The translations under genes were made by a program, and so were the position numbers. Below are positions 38,101-46,180 of a stretch of DNA of 64,000 bases, piece after piece (position 1 is the stretch's first letter; each line of letters begins with the position of its first letter). Origin of the DNA: Flammeovirga sp. EKP202 (GTDB lineage Bacteria > Bacteroidota > Bacteroidia > Cytophagales > Flammeovirgaceae); assembly GCF_014534745.1 (NCBI RefSeq), contig NZ_JACVVP010000032.1:1-64000 (forward strand), given 5' to 3'. Below the pieces are notes generated by a model. The model was not told the DNA's origin. It worked only from the letters and a program-made list of their open reading frames with translations, and did not search any database.

Positions 38101-38177
38101 CTACTTCCTAGAGTAAAGAGCATACACAAGAGGGTACAAACAAAACTTTTGCTTGTAATACGTAATTTTACATTCAT
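35160..38177 (-). CDS. SusC-family TonB-dependent outer-membrane transporter
   Basis: 1005 residues. Same architecture as the SusC at 28568: signal peptide, carboxypeptidase-like domain (KSIKGTVVDENGAPLPGVAV), TonB-box region EEVVVIGYGS, plug (VIDGVPVDS; DASATAIYGSRASNGVIIIT) and barrel ending MVGFNVNF. Lead gene of operon 2, with a leader of about 340 bases. It has paralogous neighbours in the same order, so the unit is a duplicated polysaccharide-uptake operon. No SusR-like, hybrid two-component or anti-sigma regulator is encoded next to either copy, so control must come from elsewhere. Confidence 0.95.
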   Translation of the reverse strand: MNVKLRITSKSFVCTLLCMLFTLGSSLVFAQEKSIKGTVVDENGAPLPGVAVVIKGTTLGTTTNFDGQYTLSVGAADKVLSFSYIGYLTKDISLGSEFVIDVPMEVDAEQLEEVVVIGYGSTTKKDATGSVEAINADGFNKGAINSPQGLLQGKVAGVQITTGGGAPGSGSTIRIRGGSSLSASNDPLIVIDGVPVDSKGISGMRNPLNAINPADIESMTVLKDASATAIYGSRASNGVIIITTKKGSSNDSSINVNYNGSVSVNTLNNQVDVLSADQYRNIMSGRPGEHLLGDANTDWQDEVFKTSVSTDHNVGVSGNVKGFLPYRASVGYTLDNGTLEGSSMDRTTLNLNLSPTFLDDHLKVNASVKGMFVNNNFGNTGAIGSAVAYDPTQPVYDDRYPQYGGYHTWVTDPNDPLSGRSVNAPSNPMAMINQNSNTSTVNRSIGNAQIDYKIHGFEDLTLKVNAGYDYSSSKGGVYEGIETSWNENNGPSGTDDIGGFVSNFSQVKRNELLDVYAQYNKELGKHRFDVMGGYSWQHFYEEGSNYENNVYGNVDNPERLYATEYYLVSFFGRANYTFNNKYMATVTVRQDGTSRFSPNNRWGTFPSLALAWKIKEEPWMQSVDFVSSLKLRTGVGVTGQQNITDDNYPYMPTYTVGDNNSMYGFYNPYTGRWEYINTVRPEGYDENIKWEETTTYNIGLDFGFFNDRLTGSAEAYHRITNDLINMIPVPGGSNLTNMLLTNVGSMENTGFEVSLNYKVIQKQDFHWDFGVNMTWNDSKITKLTTVDDPNYEGVKVGGISGGTGETIQIHRVGHTPYSFLVYEQIYDANGKPIEGAYVDRNGDGVIDEKDKYIAGDPMANLYFGFTTRLMYKNWEFSMAGRAQFGAQVYNNVDSNNSAYDQLYVSANSNTNNVTTDIYNTGFQTRQLHSDYYIQDANFLRIDNIMVGYNFNNLWGSNSSVRVFGTVNNPFVFSSYKGVDPEIQGGIDNNMYPRPTTYMVGFNVNF

Positions 38178-38515
38178 AACTTTGTAGTTAAAATTGACTG
38201 GTTTTTAACACTCTGCAAAAACAACTTTCCACTACTTCTTTTAATGTATTATGAATAAGACCTATAAAGACGTTAAATAGGCTATAGTACATACTTTTTC
38301 AGCATATTACTCACAATTAATCATCAAGAATTAATGCAAAACTATTTTTGACTTAGTGCTTAATTATTTAAACATAAAGTGTAAGGTAAGCCGTACAGAA
38401 ATATCACTTTTCTGACAAGCTCCAAAATAAATTAGGTTTGATTTTTATTGTTTATTTAATAATAAGTTTAACAGACTTCTTTTTATTTCATTTTCAATTT
38501 AGTGCTTCAAAAAAT

Positions 38516-38537
38516 ACAAGTGCAAGATAAACACTTT
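38516..38537 (-). promoter_or_regulatory. conserved 22-bp promoter-proximal element of susCDE operon 2
   Basis: Twin of 31773-31794 with one difference (TATCTTGC instead of TATATTGC on the minus strand). A TTG lies about 17 bases upstream on the minus strand, a fair -33 match. About 340 bases before the susC start. Confidence 0.6.
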
Positions 38538-38663
38538 TAGTATGACAATATGATTAATTTATTATAAATGTACGTGTTAAATTTAACCTCATAACATTAT
38601 ATACATGGTAATAATATTTGATATTATTTAAATTAACGTATCATTGATTTAAAATTTAATAAA

Positions 38664-38675
38664 CAAACGGTTTCT
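38664..38675. promoter_or_regulatory. operator-like site A, operon 2
   Basis: CAAACGGTTTCT, identical to 31920-31931; CGG centre 152 bases from the 22-bp element. Confidence 0.55.
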
Positions 38676-38793
38676 ATTCGAGTTAATTTTAACGAAAATG
38701 AAACCTTATTTTTTAACGTTTAGATTATAAAATTTAGATATAAATGAAAAAAATAATCAAGTTTTTGAAATTGAAATATCTTGAAATTCTCCT

Positions 38794-38805
38794 AAACCGG
38801 TTGCT
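38794..38805. promoter_or_regulatory. operator-like site B, operon 2
   Basis: AAACCGGTTGCT, with the palindromic core AACCGGTT; shares AAAYCGGTTGCT with operon 1 and AAACCGGT with the site before the pullulanase gene. Lies 130 bases beyond site A. Confidence 0.5.
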
Positions 38806-38843
38806 ATAAAAACGAGCTATTTTTTACTGTTTAATGAAAATAA

Positions 38844-38892
38844 AAAAGCCTTTAACAAAAGATCTATTATGTAATCTTTTATTAAAGGCTTT
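38844..38892 (-). terminator. two-tier hairpin terminator upstream of susC operon 2
   Basis: AAAGCCTTTAA pairs with TTAAAGGCTTT, with AAAAGAT/ATCTTTT nested inside; TTTTTTATTTT follows on the minus strand. It would insulate the sus promoter from leftward transcripts coming from 39.4 kb and beyond. Confidence 0.7.
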
Positions 38893-39038
38893 AAATTAAA
38901 ATATAACTTTTCTAAGCAGCTACACCATCTAATTATTAAATATAATGGTAGAGCACTTAGCACACCGTAAACTGAGTTTTCGTTAATTAAAGCAATTCCT
39001 TTTATGAAGGATAAAGGGTAGTGTATTGTGATTCGCGA

Positions 39039-39059
39039 GGACGTTGCAATGCAACGTCC
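39039..39059. repeat. short interspersed palindrome
   Basis: Arms GGACGTTGCA and TGCAACGTCC around one base, followed by CTACA. Related palindromes occur at 46979-47001 and 48200-48225. No T-run, so not a standard terminator; it resembles repetitive extragenic palindromes. Confidence 0.55.
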
Positions 39060-39143
39060 CTACAGAACTGCATTTTAGAAGGTTATTACAAAACCTTTGT
39101 ATTTTGACATGTAATCAAACAATCATTTAGTAGTATCTTCCTC

Positions 39144-39375
39144 GGCCTTGAAGGGAAAAGCGTTAAGAATTCCATGTATTGAGCCGTTAAAAATGATTTT
39201 GCTGTTTGAGCAAAGCGAGTTTAAAATCATTTAGGCGAGAGAAATGGAATTTAGCTTTTGAATTCAAAGCCTTGACTTTTTTGCTTCGTTTTTGTGTTAA
39301 GACAAAAATGAAGAAGAAGGAGGTTTGAAAGTAGATACTATAAATGCTTGTATAAAGGCCGATTGTAAGTTGACG
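39144..39375 (+). repeat. dispersed repeat element with nested hairpins, copy 1
   Basis: Four nested stems with shared centre: GGCCTTGAA/TTCAAAGCC (39144-39152, 39263-39271), AAAAGC/GCTTTT (39156-39161, 39254-39259), AATTCCAT/ATGGAATT (39168-39175, 39244-39251), AAATGATTTT/AAAATCATTT (39191-39200, 39223-39232). A second hairpin follows, CTTCGTTTTTGT/ACAAAAATGAAG (39284-39295, 39302-39313). The end, 39301-39375, matches 15865-15938 in reverse orientation. No ORF. The stretch 38893-39396 holds no gene apart from this element and the palindrome at 39039. Confidence 0.65.
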
Positions 39376-39396
39376 ATAATTTAGTTTACAGAATAT

Positions 39397-40020
39397 TTAA
39401 AGGGTATAACCATAGATTTTGTCTACCATCTCATCACCATCAAAATACCCTGCTGCTAATTCAGTCATTTCTCCATCTCCTTTATCAAATAATAATGATG
39501 GGAAGCCATTGGCCAACTGTCTTGCTCTATTGATTTCACCGATCGTGGCTTTTTGATCTTCTTCACTACCCCATGAATCCATGAATAATTTCACATCCAA
39601 TTCCAGTTTTTGAAGAATAGACAAATAGGTTTTGAAATCATCAAAGCGCTGACCAAAATAAAATTGAGCCTTTTGAAGCTCCGAAATAAAAGCAAGCATT
39701 TTGGAAGGTGCATTCTTTTTTACCCAAGTCATAGCCAAAGCAGGCTCAAAACTCGAAAAAGTATACGTCTCATCTTGTGCTAATTCATAAAATTCTGTAC
39801 TTACTAATGCTCCCGTTCTCTCTTCCATCACTGGTGAATGCTGTTTCATGAACTGATACGTTTGTGCACCGCCTTTAGGTGCTTGTTCTCCAATCCACAT
39901 TCCTCCAACTAAAAATTCAAACTGAATTTCATCTTTATAAGCTTCATATACTTTTTGTATACTTTCGCTATTACCATAGCACCACCCACATTGAGGGTCC
40001 ATTATATATATTAGTTTCAT
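39397..40020 (-). CDS. cytoplasmic DsbA-family thioredoxin-fold oxidoreductase
   Basis: 207 residues, DsbA-like fold with helical insertion. Active-site CGWC at residues 11-14 (MDPQCGWCYGNSES) and a cis-proline loop ANGFPSLLF near the C-terminus. There is no signal peptide, unlike periplasmic DsbA, so it acts in the cytoplasm, as FrnE-type proteins do. Probably a thiol-disulfide reductase or isomerase, perhaps used under oxidative stress. Single gene; upstream lies a terminator for the LD-carboxypeptidase gene. Confidence 0.85.
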   Translation of the reverse strand: MKLIYIMDPQCGWCYGNSESIQKVYEAYKDEIQFEFLVGGMWIGEQAPKGGAQTYQFMKQHSPVMEERTGALVSTEFYELAQDETYTFSSFEPALAMTWVKKNAPSKMLAFISELQKAQFYFGQRFDDFKTYLSILQKLELDVKLFMDSWGSEEDQKATIGEINRARQLANGFPSLLFDKGDGEMTELAAGYFDGDEMVDKIYGYTL

Positions 40021-40068
40021 TTTATTTATTGTTTGAACAAATATTCATCATTTTATCAGGATAAAAAA

Positions 40069-40097
40069 ATAGTTCACCTTATACTAAAGTGAACTAT
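40069..40097 (-). terminator. terminator after the LD-carboxypeptidase gene
   Basis: ATAGTTCAC (40069-40077) pairs with GTGAACTAT (40089-40097) with a T-run on the minus strand, about 155 bases beyond the stop at 40254. Confidence 0.75.
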
Positions 40098-40253
40098 GAA
40101 AAAATATGGGTCAATTACCTTTATTTTTTGAATTTATATTTTGCTAGTGCTCAGTAATGTAAATCAATAATTTATTACAATATAGTGGTATTCAACCCTA
40201 TAATAAAATTTAAACTCATTATGTTTTTTTCACTTCTGAAAATTAAAATACTG

Positions 40254-41162
40254 CTATCTATTAAAATTGACAGAAGTGGTCACTTCAATCAGCGCTTTAT
40301 CCCCAATACATTTAATCTGATATTTTCCCCCTAGCTTTATGGGGGTATTTGGATAATCATGTCCTGCTGTAACATCCGTAATCACTGGAACATTGACTTT
40401 TTCCTTTACCATTCTATTAATACTCAGTGGGAAAAAGGGTTCTTCTTCGTCTGGTATACCTGAAAATTGTCCTAGAATAATTGCTTTCACATTTTTGAAT
40501 GCACCACTACGCTTTAAATGTGTCAAATAGCGATCTATCTGATAAGGTTTTTCTCCAACTTCTTCTATGAACAATATCTTATTTTCAGTATTCAACTCTG
40601 AATAAGTAGCTATTTGATCCGCTAAGAGACATAAATTACCCCCAACTATTTCACCTTCTATCACTTGATCACTAAACTTTTCATTTACTTCTCCTTTAAT
40701 ACTCGGATATTCATCATAGAAGAGAATTCCTTTCAATTGACTAAGACTTACTTCTAATTCCTTTTTTGAAAACTGCCCGACCATTGGAGCATGGATCGAG
40801 GGAAAACCAAGGTTATTGACACAAATATGTAATGCTGTCACATCAGAGAATCCGATGATGTATTTTGGGTGATCTATAAATTTTGACCAATCGATTCTAT
40901 CAATAATTCTTGTAAGACCGTATCCACCTCTTGCCATAAAAATGGCTTTAATGTCAGGATCATCTAAGGCCATTTGTAATTTTCCTATTCTTCTGCTATC
41001 TGCCCCTGCAAGGCTTCCCCATTCTGCTGCCCATTCTTGATCATTGGGCACAATCAGACCCCACTCTCTCAATACCTCAATTCCTTGTAATGTTGCTTCT
41101 ACATCTACTTTACCTGAACTAGCCACAACGGCAACTTTATCTCCTCTCTTTAAAGTATTCAT
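40254..41162 (-). CDS. ldcA: LD-carboxypeptidase, peptidase family S66
   Basis: 302 residues, normal for LdcA. It removes the terminal D-alanine from tetrapeptides during murein recycling. Seen: ARGGYGLTRIIDRIDW, the nucleophile serine in IIGFSDVTALH, the glutamate region LFIEEVGEKPYQIDRYLTHL and the C-terminal histidine in TAGHDYPNTPIKLGG, which make up the family's Ser-Glu-His machinery. No signal peptide, so cytoplasmic, as expected for recycling. Single gene. Confidence 0.93.
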   Translation of the reverse strand: MNTLKRGDKVAVVASSGKVDVEATLQGIEVLREWGLIVPNDQEWAAEWGSLAGADSRRIGKLQMALDDPDIKAIFMARGGYGLTRIIDRIDWSKFIDHPKYIIGFSDVTALHICVNNLGFPSIHAPMVGQFSKKELEVSLSQLKGILFYDEYPSIKGEVNEKFSDQVIEGEIVGGNLCLLADQIATYSELNTENKILFIEEVGEKPYQIDRYLTHLKRSGAFKNVKAIILGQFSGIPDEEEPFFPLSINRMVKEKVNVPVITDVTAGHDYPNTPIKLGGKYQIKCIGDKALIEVTTSVNFNR

Positions 41163-41274
41163 ATATTTTGTCCCTTCGTTGATTCAATTAAAAATAATCA
41201 ATACGGTTTATATTCAATCAGATTCTACCTCAAACTTTACTTTAAGTATCATATTATCTTCTAAAAGCAAAAAA

Positions 41275-41299
41275 GGCTGACTCAAAAAACGAGTCAGCC
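41275..41299 (-). terminator. terminator after the small secreted protein gene
   Basis: GGCTGACTC (41275-41283) pairs with GAGTCAGCC (41291-41299); TTTTTT follows on the minus strand. About 70 bases past the stop at 41372. Confidence 0.85.
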
Positions 41300-41371
41300 C
41301 TAAAATAATAAGTTTGAGCAATGGAGCGTTAAGCAAAAAAATCTATAGCAAACAAACAGTTACCTTATATA

Positions 41372-41986
41372 TTAAAACATTGTAATTCGATCAGAGTAGA
41401 TTACATCATTCTCAACTACATTCAAGATGAATTGAGTAACGCCTAAAGATCTTAAATCTATACTTGTGATTGCATTTTCACCTGGTAGAAATGATGTTTC
41501 GTACAATAATTCATCATCACCACTTGGAGACTTAAATACAAGATTTACATTTTCTGTTAAAACAGAAGTTGTTTCTACTTTCATTACCGTTCCCTGCATT
41601 TTCACAACAAAACCTCTGTTTTTCGTATGCATTGTGTAGTCTCTCATTGAGACTCTTTTAGACTTTGACAACTTAAATTCCCTTGTTACAACTTTGTCTT
41701 CAAAAGTCATTTTAAAAACATAAGTTCCTTTTTCTAAAGATGACATGTCAATCTCTTCAAGAGTGCTTGCATTCACCTTTAAATTTTCTTCTAAAAATTG
41801 ATGTCCTTCATCGTCTAAGACTTTAATTTTTACATCTTTATTATCATTAATAAGAGAGGAGAAGGAGAAGTTAATAGCTACAACTGATTTTTTAACAGAG
41901 ATTGCATAAGAGATGTCATTCGCAAACGATGCAAATGATAGAACATTTAATAGTAATGTGACGATTAGTATTGTTAATTTCTTCAT
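41372..41986 (-). CDS. secreted protein with Ig-like/DUF3244-like halves
   Basis: 204 residues from the ATG at 41986, which opens directly into a signal peptide (KKLTILIVTLLLNVLSFASFA); the longer frame to 42070 adds an unlikely leader. The mature protein holds two beta-rich halves, the first with LEEIDMSSLEKGTYVFKMTFEDKVV, the 'sLxxGxYvl.v' pattern common to Bacteroidota DUF3244 and secretion-tail domains. It ends in a second similar strand pattern. Function unknown; probably periplasmic or secreted. Single gene with terminator. Confidence 0.8.
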   Translation of the reverse strand: MKKLTILIVTLLLNVLSFASFANDISYAISVKKSVVAINFSFSSLINDNKDVKIKVLDDEGHQFLEENLKVNASTLEEIDMSSLEKGTYVFKMTFEDKVVTREFKLSKSKRVSMRDYTMHTKNRGFVVKMQGTVMKVETTSVLTENVNLVFKSPSGDDELLYETSFLPGENAITSIDLRSLGVTQFILNVVENDVIYSDRITMF

Positions 41987-42336
41987 ATTTAGTAAAAAGT
42001 TTAAATATTGTTTCAGTTCTAAAGTTCTTAAGGCTAATTTAAAGGAGAGTTTTAAGCAATTTCCTGTCAAATTACAGTTTTCGTAAAAAAACAGTACTTT
42101 TATTACATTAATTGTAAAATAGACTATTATTAAATTGTATTATACAAATAAATTAAGTGACTATTCCTAGATAAAGAGCTTCAAATAGTAAAGATTCTAT
42201 CATTACTAAAGTATTCAAATTCAATTTTTTAAGAGATAAGAATATAAAGAGTAAAAGTCATAGGTTTTTAGAAAACATATTTTAAATTATATAGCAACTC
42301 GTTCATAAATAATTATAGCTCCAACTTTCCTAGCTA

Positions 42337-43386
42337 ATGAAATGTATAAGCTTAATCTTCCTTATAATGATGATTTCATTATCAGTGACAGCCCAAAAAA
42401 AAGTCTATTTTGATGAAGATTTAAATGAAGTGCCTACTACGTCAAGTGAAAAAAGATATTACAGTGAATATGATTTCTTGGAAGTAAATCAAGACGGTTT
42501 TTATCAGCATAACCTCTATGATCTTAAAGGAAACTTATTACAACGTTTTCTAACTGAAGGCTCCTCCATACGAAGTAAAAAGTTTGGTGACTTTACCTCT
42601 TATTTTCCTAATGGTCAAATCAAAATGGAAGGTCAATTTTCAACAGGTGAAAAAACAGGACTATGGAAATTGTTTTACGAAAGTGGGAAAATCAAAGAAG
42701 AAGGTGAGTTTGAAAATAACCTTAAGATTGGAGTATGGAAAAGGTATTATGAAAATGGACAATTAGAATATACTTTCATTGAGCTTTACAGTATGGAAGG
42801 GCAATATATTGAAAGAATTTTTGAAAATGCCTGGGATAAAACAGGAAAACAAACACTTACTGATCAGACAGGGTGGGTTAAGTTCTTTAATGAAGAAGAA
42901 AAATACTCTGAAGAAGGAAAACTCAAAATTGGGCAAAAGGAAGGTACTTGGATTGGTACTTATGAAAATGGTCAGAAATTCTACGAGGAAGAATATGAGG
43001 CTGATTCTTTAATAAGAGGGGTAAGCTGGGACAAAGACAATAAAAGCTATAAATACACAGATTTGAAAATAGAAGCCTACCCAGAAATGGGATACAAGAA
43101 ATTTTACAAAAAGTTTTATAACCGTTTCCAATCTAAATATCTTACGAAAAACATATTCAATAACAGTTACACGTATGCAGAAACCCTGTACGTGGCTTTT
43201 GATATTGGTTTGGATGGTACGATCAGTAATATTACAGTTTTGAATCCTCAACTTCCAAGTATCAATAATGCTGCTGTAAATACATTACAAGAACTAGAAA
43301 ATTGGGTTCCTCCTATCATAAGAGGACAAACAGTTGCTTCTACTCACATATTTCCTGTTGAACTTTACTCAAGCGATGAGTATTAA
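42337..43386 (+). CDS. secreted MORN-repeat-variant (YwqK-like) protein with TonB-C-like C-terminus
   Basis: 349 residues. A signal peptide (ISLIFLIMMISLSVTAQ) is followed by about four repeats of the type 'G.w..yyenGq.k.eg.f..g.k.G' (GDFTSYFPNGQIKMEGQFSTG; GLWKLFYESGKIKEEGEFEN), the MORN variant. The C-terminal 75 residues (VAFDIGLDGTISNITVLNPQLPSINNAAVNTLQELENWVPP) resemble the C-terminal domain of TonB-like proteins in Bacteroidota. There is no transmembrane anchor beyond the signal peptide, so it is not a functional energy transducer of the usual form. Function unknown. About 350 bases of AT-rich DNA separate it from the divergent gene at 41986. Confidence 0.82.
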   Translation: MKCISLIFLIMMISLSVTAQKKVYFDEDLNEVPTTSSEKRYYSEYDFLEVNQDGFYQHNLYDLKGNLLQRFLTEGSSIRSKKFGDFTSYFPNGQIKMEGQFSTGEKTGLWKLFYESGKIKEEGEFENNLKIGVWKRYYENGQLEYTFIELYSMEGQYIERIFENAWDKTGKQTLTDQTGWVKFFNEEEKYSEEGKLKIGQKEGTWIGTYENGQKFYEEEYEADSLIRGVSWDKDNKSYKYTDLKIEAYPEMGYKKFYKKFYNRFQSKYLTKNIFNNSYTYAETLYVAFDIGLDGTISNITVLNPQLPSINNAAVNTLQELENWVPPIIRGQTVASTHIFPVELYSSDEY

Positions 43387-43392
43387 AAAAAA

Positions 43393-43416
43393 CCAACTCT
43401 TATAATTAAAAGTTGG
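43393..43416. terminator. bidirectional terminator between the MORN gene and argH
   Basis: CCAACT (43393-43398) pairs with AGTTGG (43411-43416), flanked by A-run and T-run so that both strands see a U-tract. It fills the 47-base gap between convergent stops. Confidence 0.82.
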
Positions 43417-43433
43417 CTTTTTTAGGAATTGAA

Positions 43434-44720
43434 CTAGAAGTAAGTAGCTTCCATTCTTTTCTTGATAATATCGTTACCCAAGTTACCAATACTACCTTCA
43501 TGACTGTGGTTAACTGTTCTCTCAGGATTATACTCTCCTTTTTCGATTCCTTCACCTACAATCACATAAGCCTCTCTGAATGGAATGCCTTGAAGAACAA
43601 GTTTGTTTACTTCCTCTACAGAGAACAGGTAACCATAAATTGGAGCTTCTAACAAGCCTTTCGTTGGTTCCATTTTCTCAAACATCAACTTCGTCATTTC
43701 CAGGCAGTCATTCAACATCTCAATAGCTGGAAGTAAGATTTCCTTGATCTGCTGTAAATCTCTATGGTAACCAACAGGAAGGTTGCTTAAAATAGACATG
43801 ATTTGTGTAGGCAATGATGTAATTTGATTACACTTCGCTCTTGTCAATTCTAATACATCTGGATTTTTCTTATGAGGCATGATGCTTGACCCTGTTGTAA
43901 ATTCATTCGGGAATTTGATAAAACCAAAGTTACCACCTGCATACATACAGCCGTCCATTGACAATTTAGCCACCGTAGCCGCAACAGATGCCATTGCATT
44001 AGCAACATGGTACTCTGTCTTACCTCTGCCCATTTGAGCATAAACTACATTAACAGCCATAGACTGAAACTCCATCAGCTCTGTAGTTCTAGTTCTGTTA
44101 AGTGGGAAAGATGAACCATACCCTGCCGCTGAACCTAGTGGATTTCTATCCGTAATATCGAAAGCCGCTTTCAGCATCACCATATCATCTACTAATGATT
44201 CAGCATAAGCACCTAACCAAAGACCAAAAGAAGAAGGCATCGCTACTTGCATATGCGTATAACCTGGCATTAAGTAATCCTTAAACTCTTCTGACTTTTC
44301 AATTAATGTATCAAATAGTGCTTTTGTATTTTTAGATACCTCTTTTAAAGCATCTCTTAAGTACAATTTAAGATCTAATAAAACTTGGTCATTTCTTGAT
44401 CTACCCGAATGAAGTCTCTTACCTACATCTCCGTAACGTTGTGTCAACAACATTTCTACTTGAGAGTGAACATCTTCAACACCATCTTCAATTACAAAGT
44501 CACCTTTTTCAATCTCTTCATAGATTTCTTGAAGACCTTTCAATAAAATATCTCTATCTTCTTCAGTCAACAAACCAACTTCTGCCAACATTGTAGCATG
44601 AGCCATTGATCCTTTAACGTCATAGGGCGCCAATAAAATATCTAATTCTCTATCTTTTCCTACCGTAAATTTGTCTACTTTCTCATTTACAGTATATGTA
44701 GATTTTTGCCAAAGTTTCAT
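43434..44720 (-). CDS. argH: argininosuccinate lyase
   Basis: 428 residues, slightly shorter than the E. coli enzyme (457). It splits argininosuccinate to arginine and fumarate, the last step of the pathway. The fumarase/aspartase signature TGSSIMPHKKNPDV is complete, and HSGRSRNDQVLLDLKLY and MPGYTHMQVAMPSSFGLW are the usual active-site blocks. The last gene of the arginine cluster, 92 bases after the deacylase gene and closed by a bidirectional terminator. Cytoplasmic. Confidence 0.97.
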   Translation of the reverse strand: MKLWQKSTYTVNEKVDKFTVGKDRELDILLAPYDVKGSMAHATMLAEVGLLTEEDRDILLKGLQEIYEEIEKGDFVIEDGVEDVHSQVEMLLTQRYGDVGKRLHSGRSRNDQVLLDLKLYLRDALKEVSKNTKALFDTLIEKSEEFKDYLMPGYTHMQVAMPSSFGLWLGAYAESLVDDMVMLKAAFDITDRNPLGSAAGYGSSFPLNRTRTTELMEFQSMAVNVVYAQMGRGKTEYHVANAMASVAATVAKLSMDGCMYAGGNFGFIKFPNEFTTGSSIMPHKKNPDVLELTRAKCNQITSLPTQIMSILSNLPVGYHRDLQQIKEILLPAIEMLNDCLEMTKLMFEKMEPTKGLLEAPIYGYLFSVEEVNKLVLQGIPFREAYVIVGEGIEKGEYNPERTVNHSHEGSIGNLGNDIIKKRMEATYF

Positions 44721-44812
44721 TTTTTCTTTTTTTATTTTAATCAGGTAAACACATCGATTTACCCTACAAATATTCTTTTTAAAATCGCTGAAGCAATAGT
44801 AAAAGTTTGACC

Positions 44813-45895
44813 TTATGCCTCTTGCCCCATTATTATAAATGCACCTTCTAAAATGCGAATATAATCATTAATTCCGTCTGCTATTTCATCCAATAAAATA
44901 TACTCATTGGCGGTATGTGATCTCGCTGAATCTCCTGGTCCTAATTTCAAACTTGGAATTGGCATCAAGGCTTGATCAGACAATGTTGGGGAACCATACG
45001 TCTCTTTTTGATACTGTAAGCCTGCTTTTACTACAGGATGATTTAATGGTGCACCTGAAGGATTTAATCTCGTAGAACGAGGTGTCACTTTACAGCTCAC
45101 ATGCTCTCGAATATGCTCCAGTGTTTCTACATTAGAATAAGCATCTGTAGTCCTCACATCTACCACAAATTTACACTCTGATGGTACCACATTATGTTGT
45201 GTCCCTGCCTCAATGCAAGTCACTGACATTTTGATGGGGCCTAACGTTTTCGATTCTTTAGGAAAGTGATAATTTCTAAACCAATCAATATCTTTGATGG
45301 CCTTATAAATCGCATTCACTCCTTCATCCCTTGCGGCATGACCCGACTCTCCTTCTGCTACACAATCCAATACCATCAATCCTTTTTCTGCTACTGCTAA
45401 TTGCATTTGAGTAGGTTCTCCAACGATCGCAAAATCAATCTTTGGCAATTGATCCCATACATCTGCAATTCCTTCTCTCCCTGAAATTTCCTCTTCTGCA
45501 GAAGCACACATTACAAGGTTATAAGGCATATTCTCCTTTTCATAGAAATAAAGAAATGTAGCAATTAAACTCACTAATGGTCCACCAGCGTCATTACTTC
45601 CTAATCCATATAATACCCCATCCTCAACTGTAGGTTTGAATGGATCACGAGTCCAGTCTTTGTTCGGTTTTACAGTATCTATATGTGAATTTAAAAGGAT
45701 TGTTTCCTTAGATGGATCGAAGTGAACATTTTTAGCCCAAAGGTTATTTTTATATTGATGAATCTCAATGTTGTTTTCAATAAAAAAACGAGCTACGACT
45801 TCTGCTACATCATCCTCTTCTCTGCTCAAAGACTCCGTTGCTATCATTTGTTTTAGTAGCTCAATGGCTTTCTCTACTAATTCTTGATGTTTCAT
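44813..45895 (-). CDS. M20-family N-acylcitrulline/acylornithine deacylase
   Basis: 360 residues. Metallopeptidase M20 motifs: NSHIDTVKPN (metal His/Asp), GLGSNDAGGPLVSL (bridging Asp), SAEEEISGREG (catalytic and metal Glu), GEPTQMQLA, and SARSHTANEY near the end (metal His). In an arginine cluster with an acylornithine-type carbamoyltransferase, its likely substrate is N-acetyl- or N-succinyl-citrulline, releasing citrulline for ArgG; the product of the standard ArgE reaction would be ornithine. Dimerisation domain at about 170-270. Confidence 0.87.
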   Translation of the reverse strand: MKHQELVEKAIELLKQMIATESLSREEDDVAEVVARFFIENNIEIHQYKNNLWAKNVHFDPSKETILLNSHIDTVKPNKDWTRDPFKPTVEDGVLYGLGSNDAGGPLVSLIATFLYFYEKENMPYNLVMCASAEEEISGREGIADVWDQLPKIDFAIVGEPTQMQLAVAEKGLMVLDCVAEGESGHAARDEGVNAIYKAIKDIDWFRNYHFPKESKTLGPIKMSVTCIEAGTQHNVVPSECKFVVDVRTTDAYSNVETLEHIREHVSCKVTPRSTRLNPSGAPLNHPVVKAGLQYQKETYGSPTLSDQALMPIPSLKLGPGDSARSHTANEYILLDEIADGINDYIRILEGAFIIMGQEA

Positions 45896-46043
45896 CTTTA
45901 TTTATTTTTCAGCTAAAAACGTAAATATGGAATTCAGATTTCTTTCTTGTTTTATACAAAATCTGATTGCTTGTAATGTAAATTATGAAAACATCTTCAC
46001 ATATAAGCAGTTATACAATCAAAATCGGAAGTTTTAGTTCTTC

Positions 46044-46107
46044 TTTTTTTGACTACTCGCCGTTAGAATTTCATCACGTAGCTAAGCACCTTGACTAGTC
46101 AAAAAAA
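46044..46107. other. long inverted repeat between argB and the deacylase gene
   Basis: TTTTTTTGACTA (46044-46055) and TAGTCAAAAAAA (46096-46107), a perfect 12-bp pair 40 bases apart. The 285-base gap has no ORF. Since the arms include the T- and A-runs themselves, it is more like an interspersed palindrome than an intrinsic terminator, though it could still weaken readthrough. Confidence 0.5.
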
Positions 46108-46180
46108 TAATAATCTAACTTTTCCCAATTTTAAATATTTAACTGCTTAAACAATCAGATTAAAAGTAATCTACATTAAA

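Noticed and set aside
42337-43386. YwqK-like protein as an antitoxin
   Set aside because: It has a signal peptide and a TonB-C-like end and no toxin partner beside it, so a toxin-antitoxin role is not supported.
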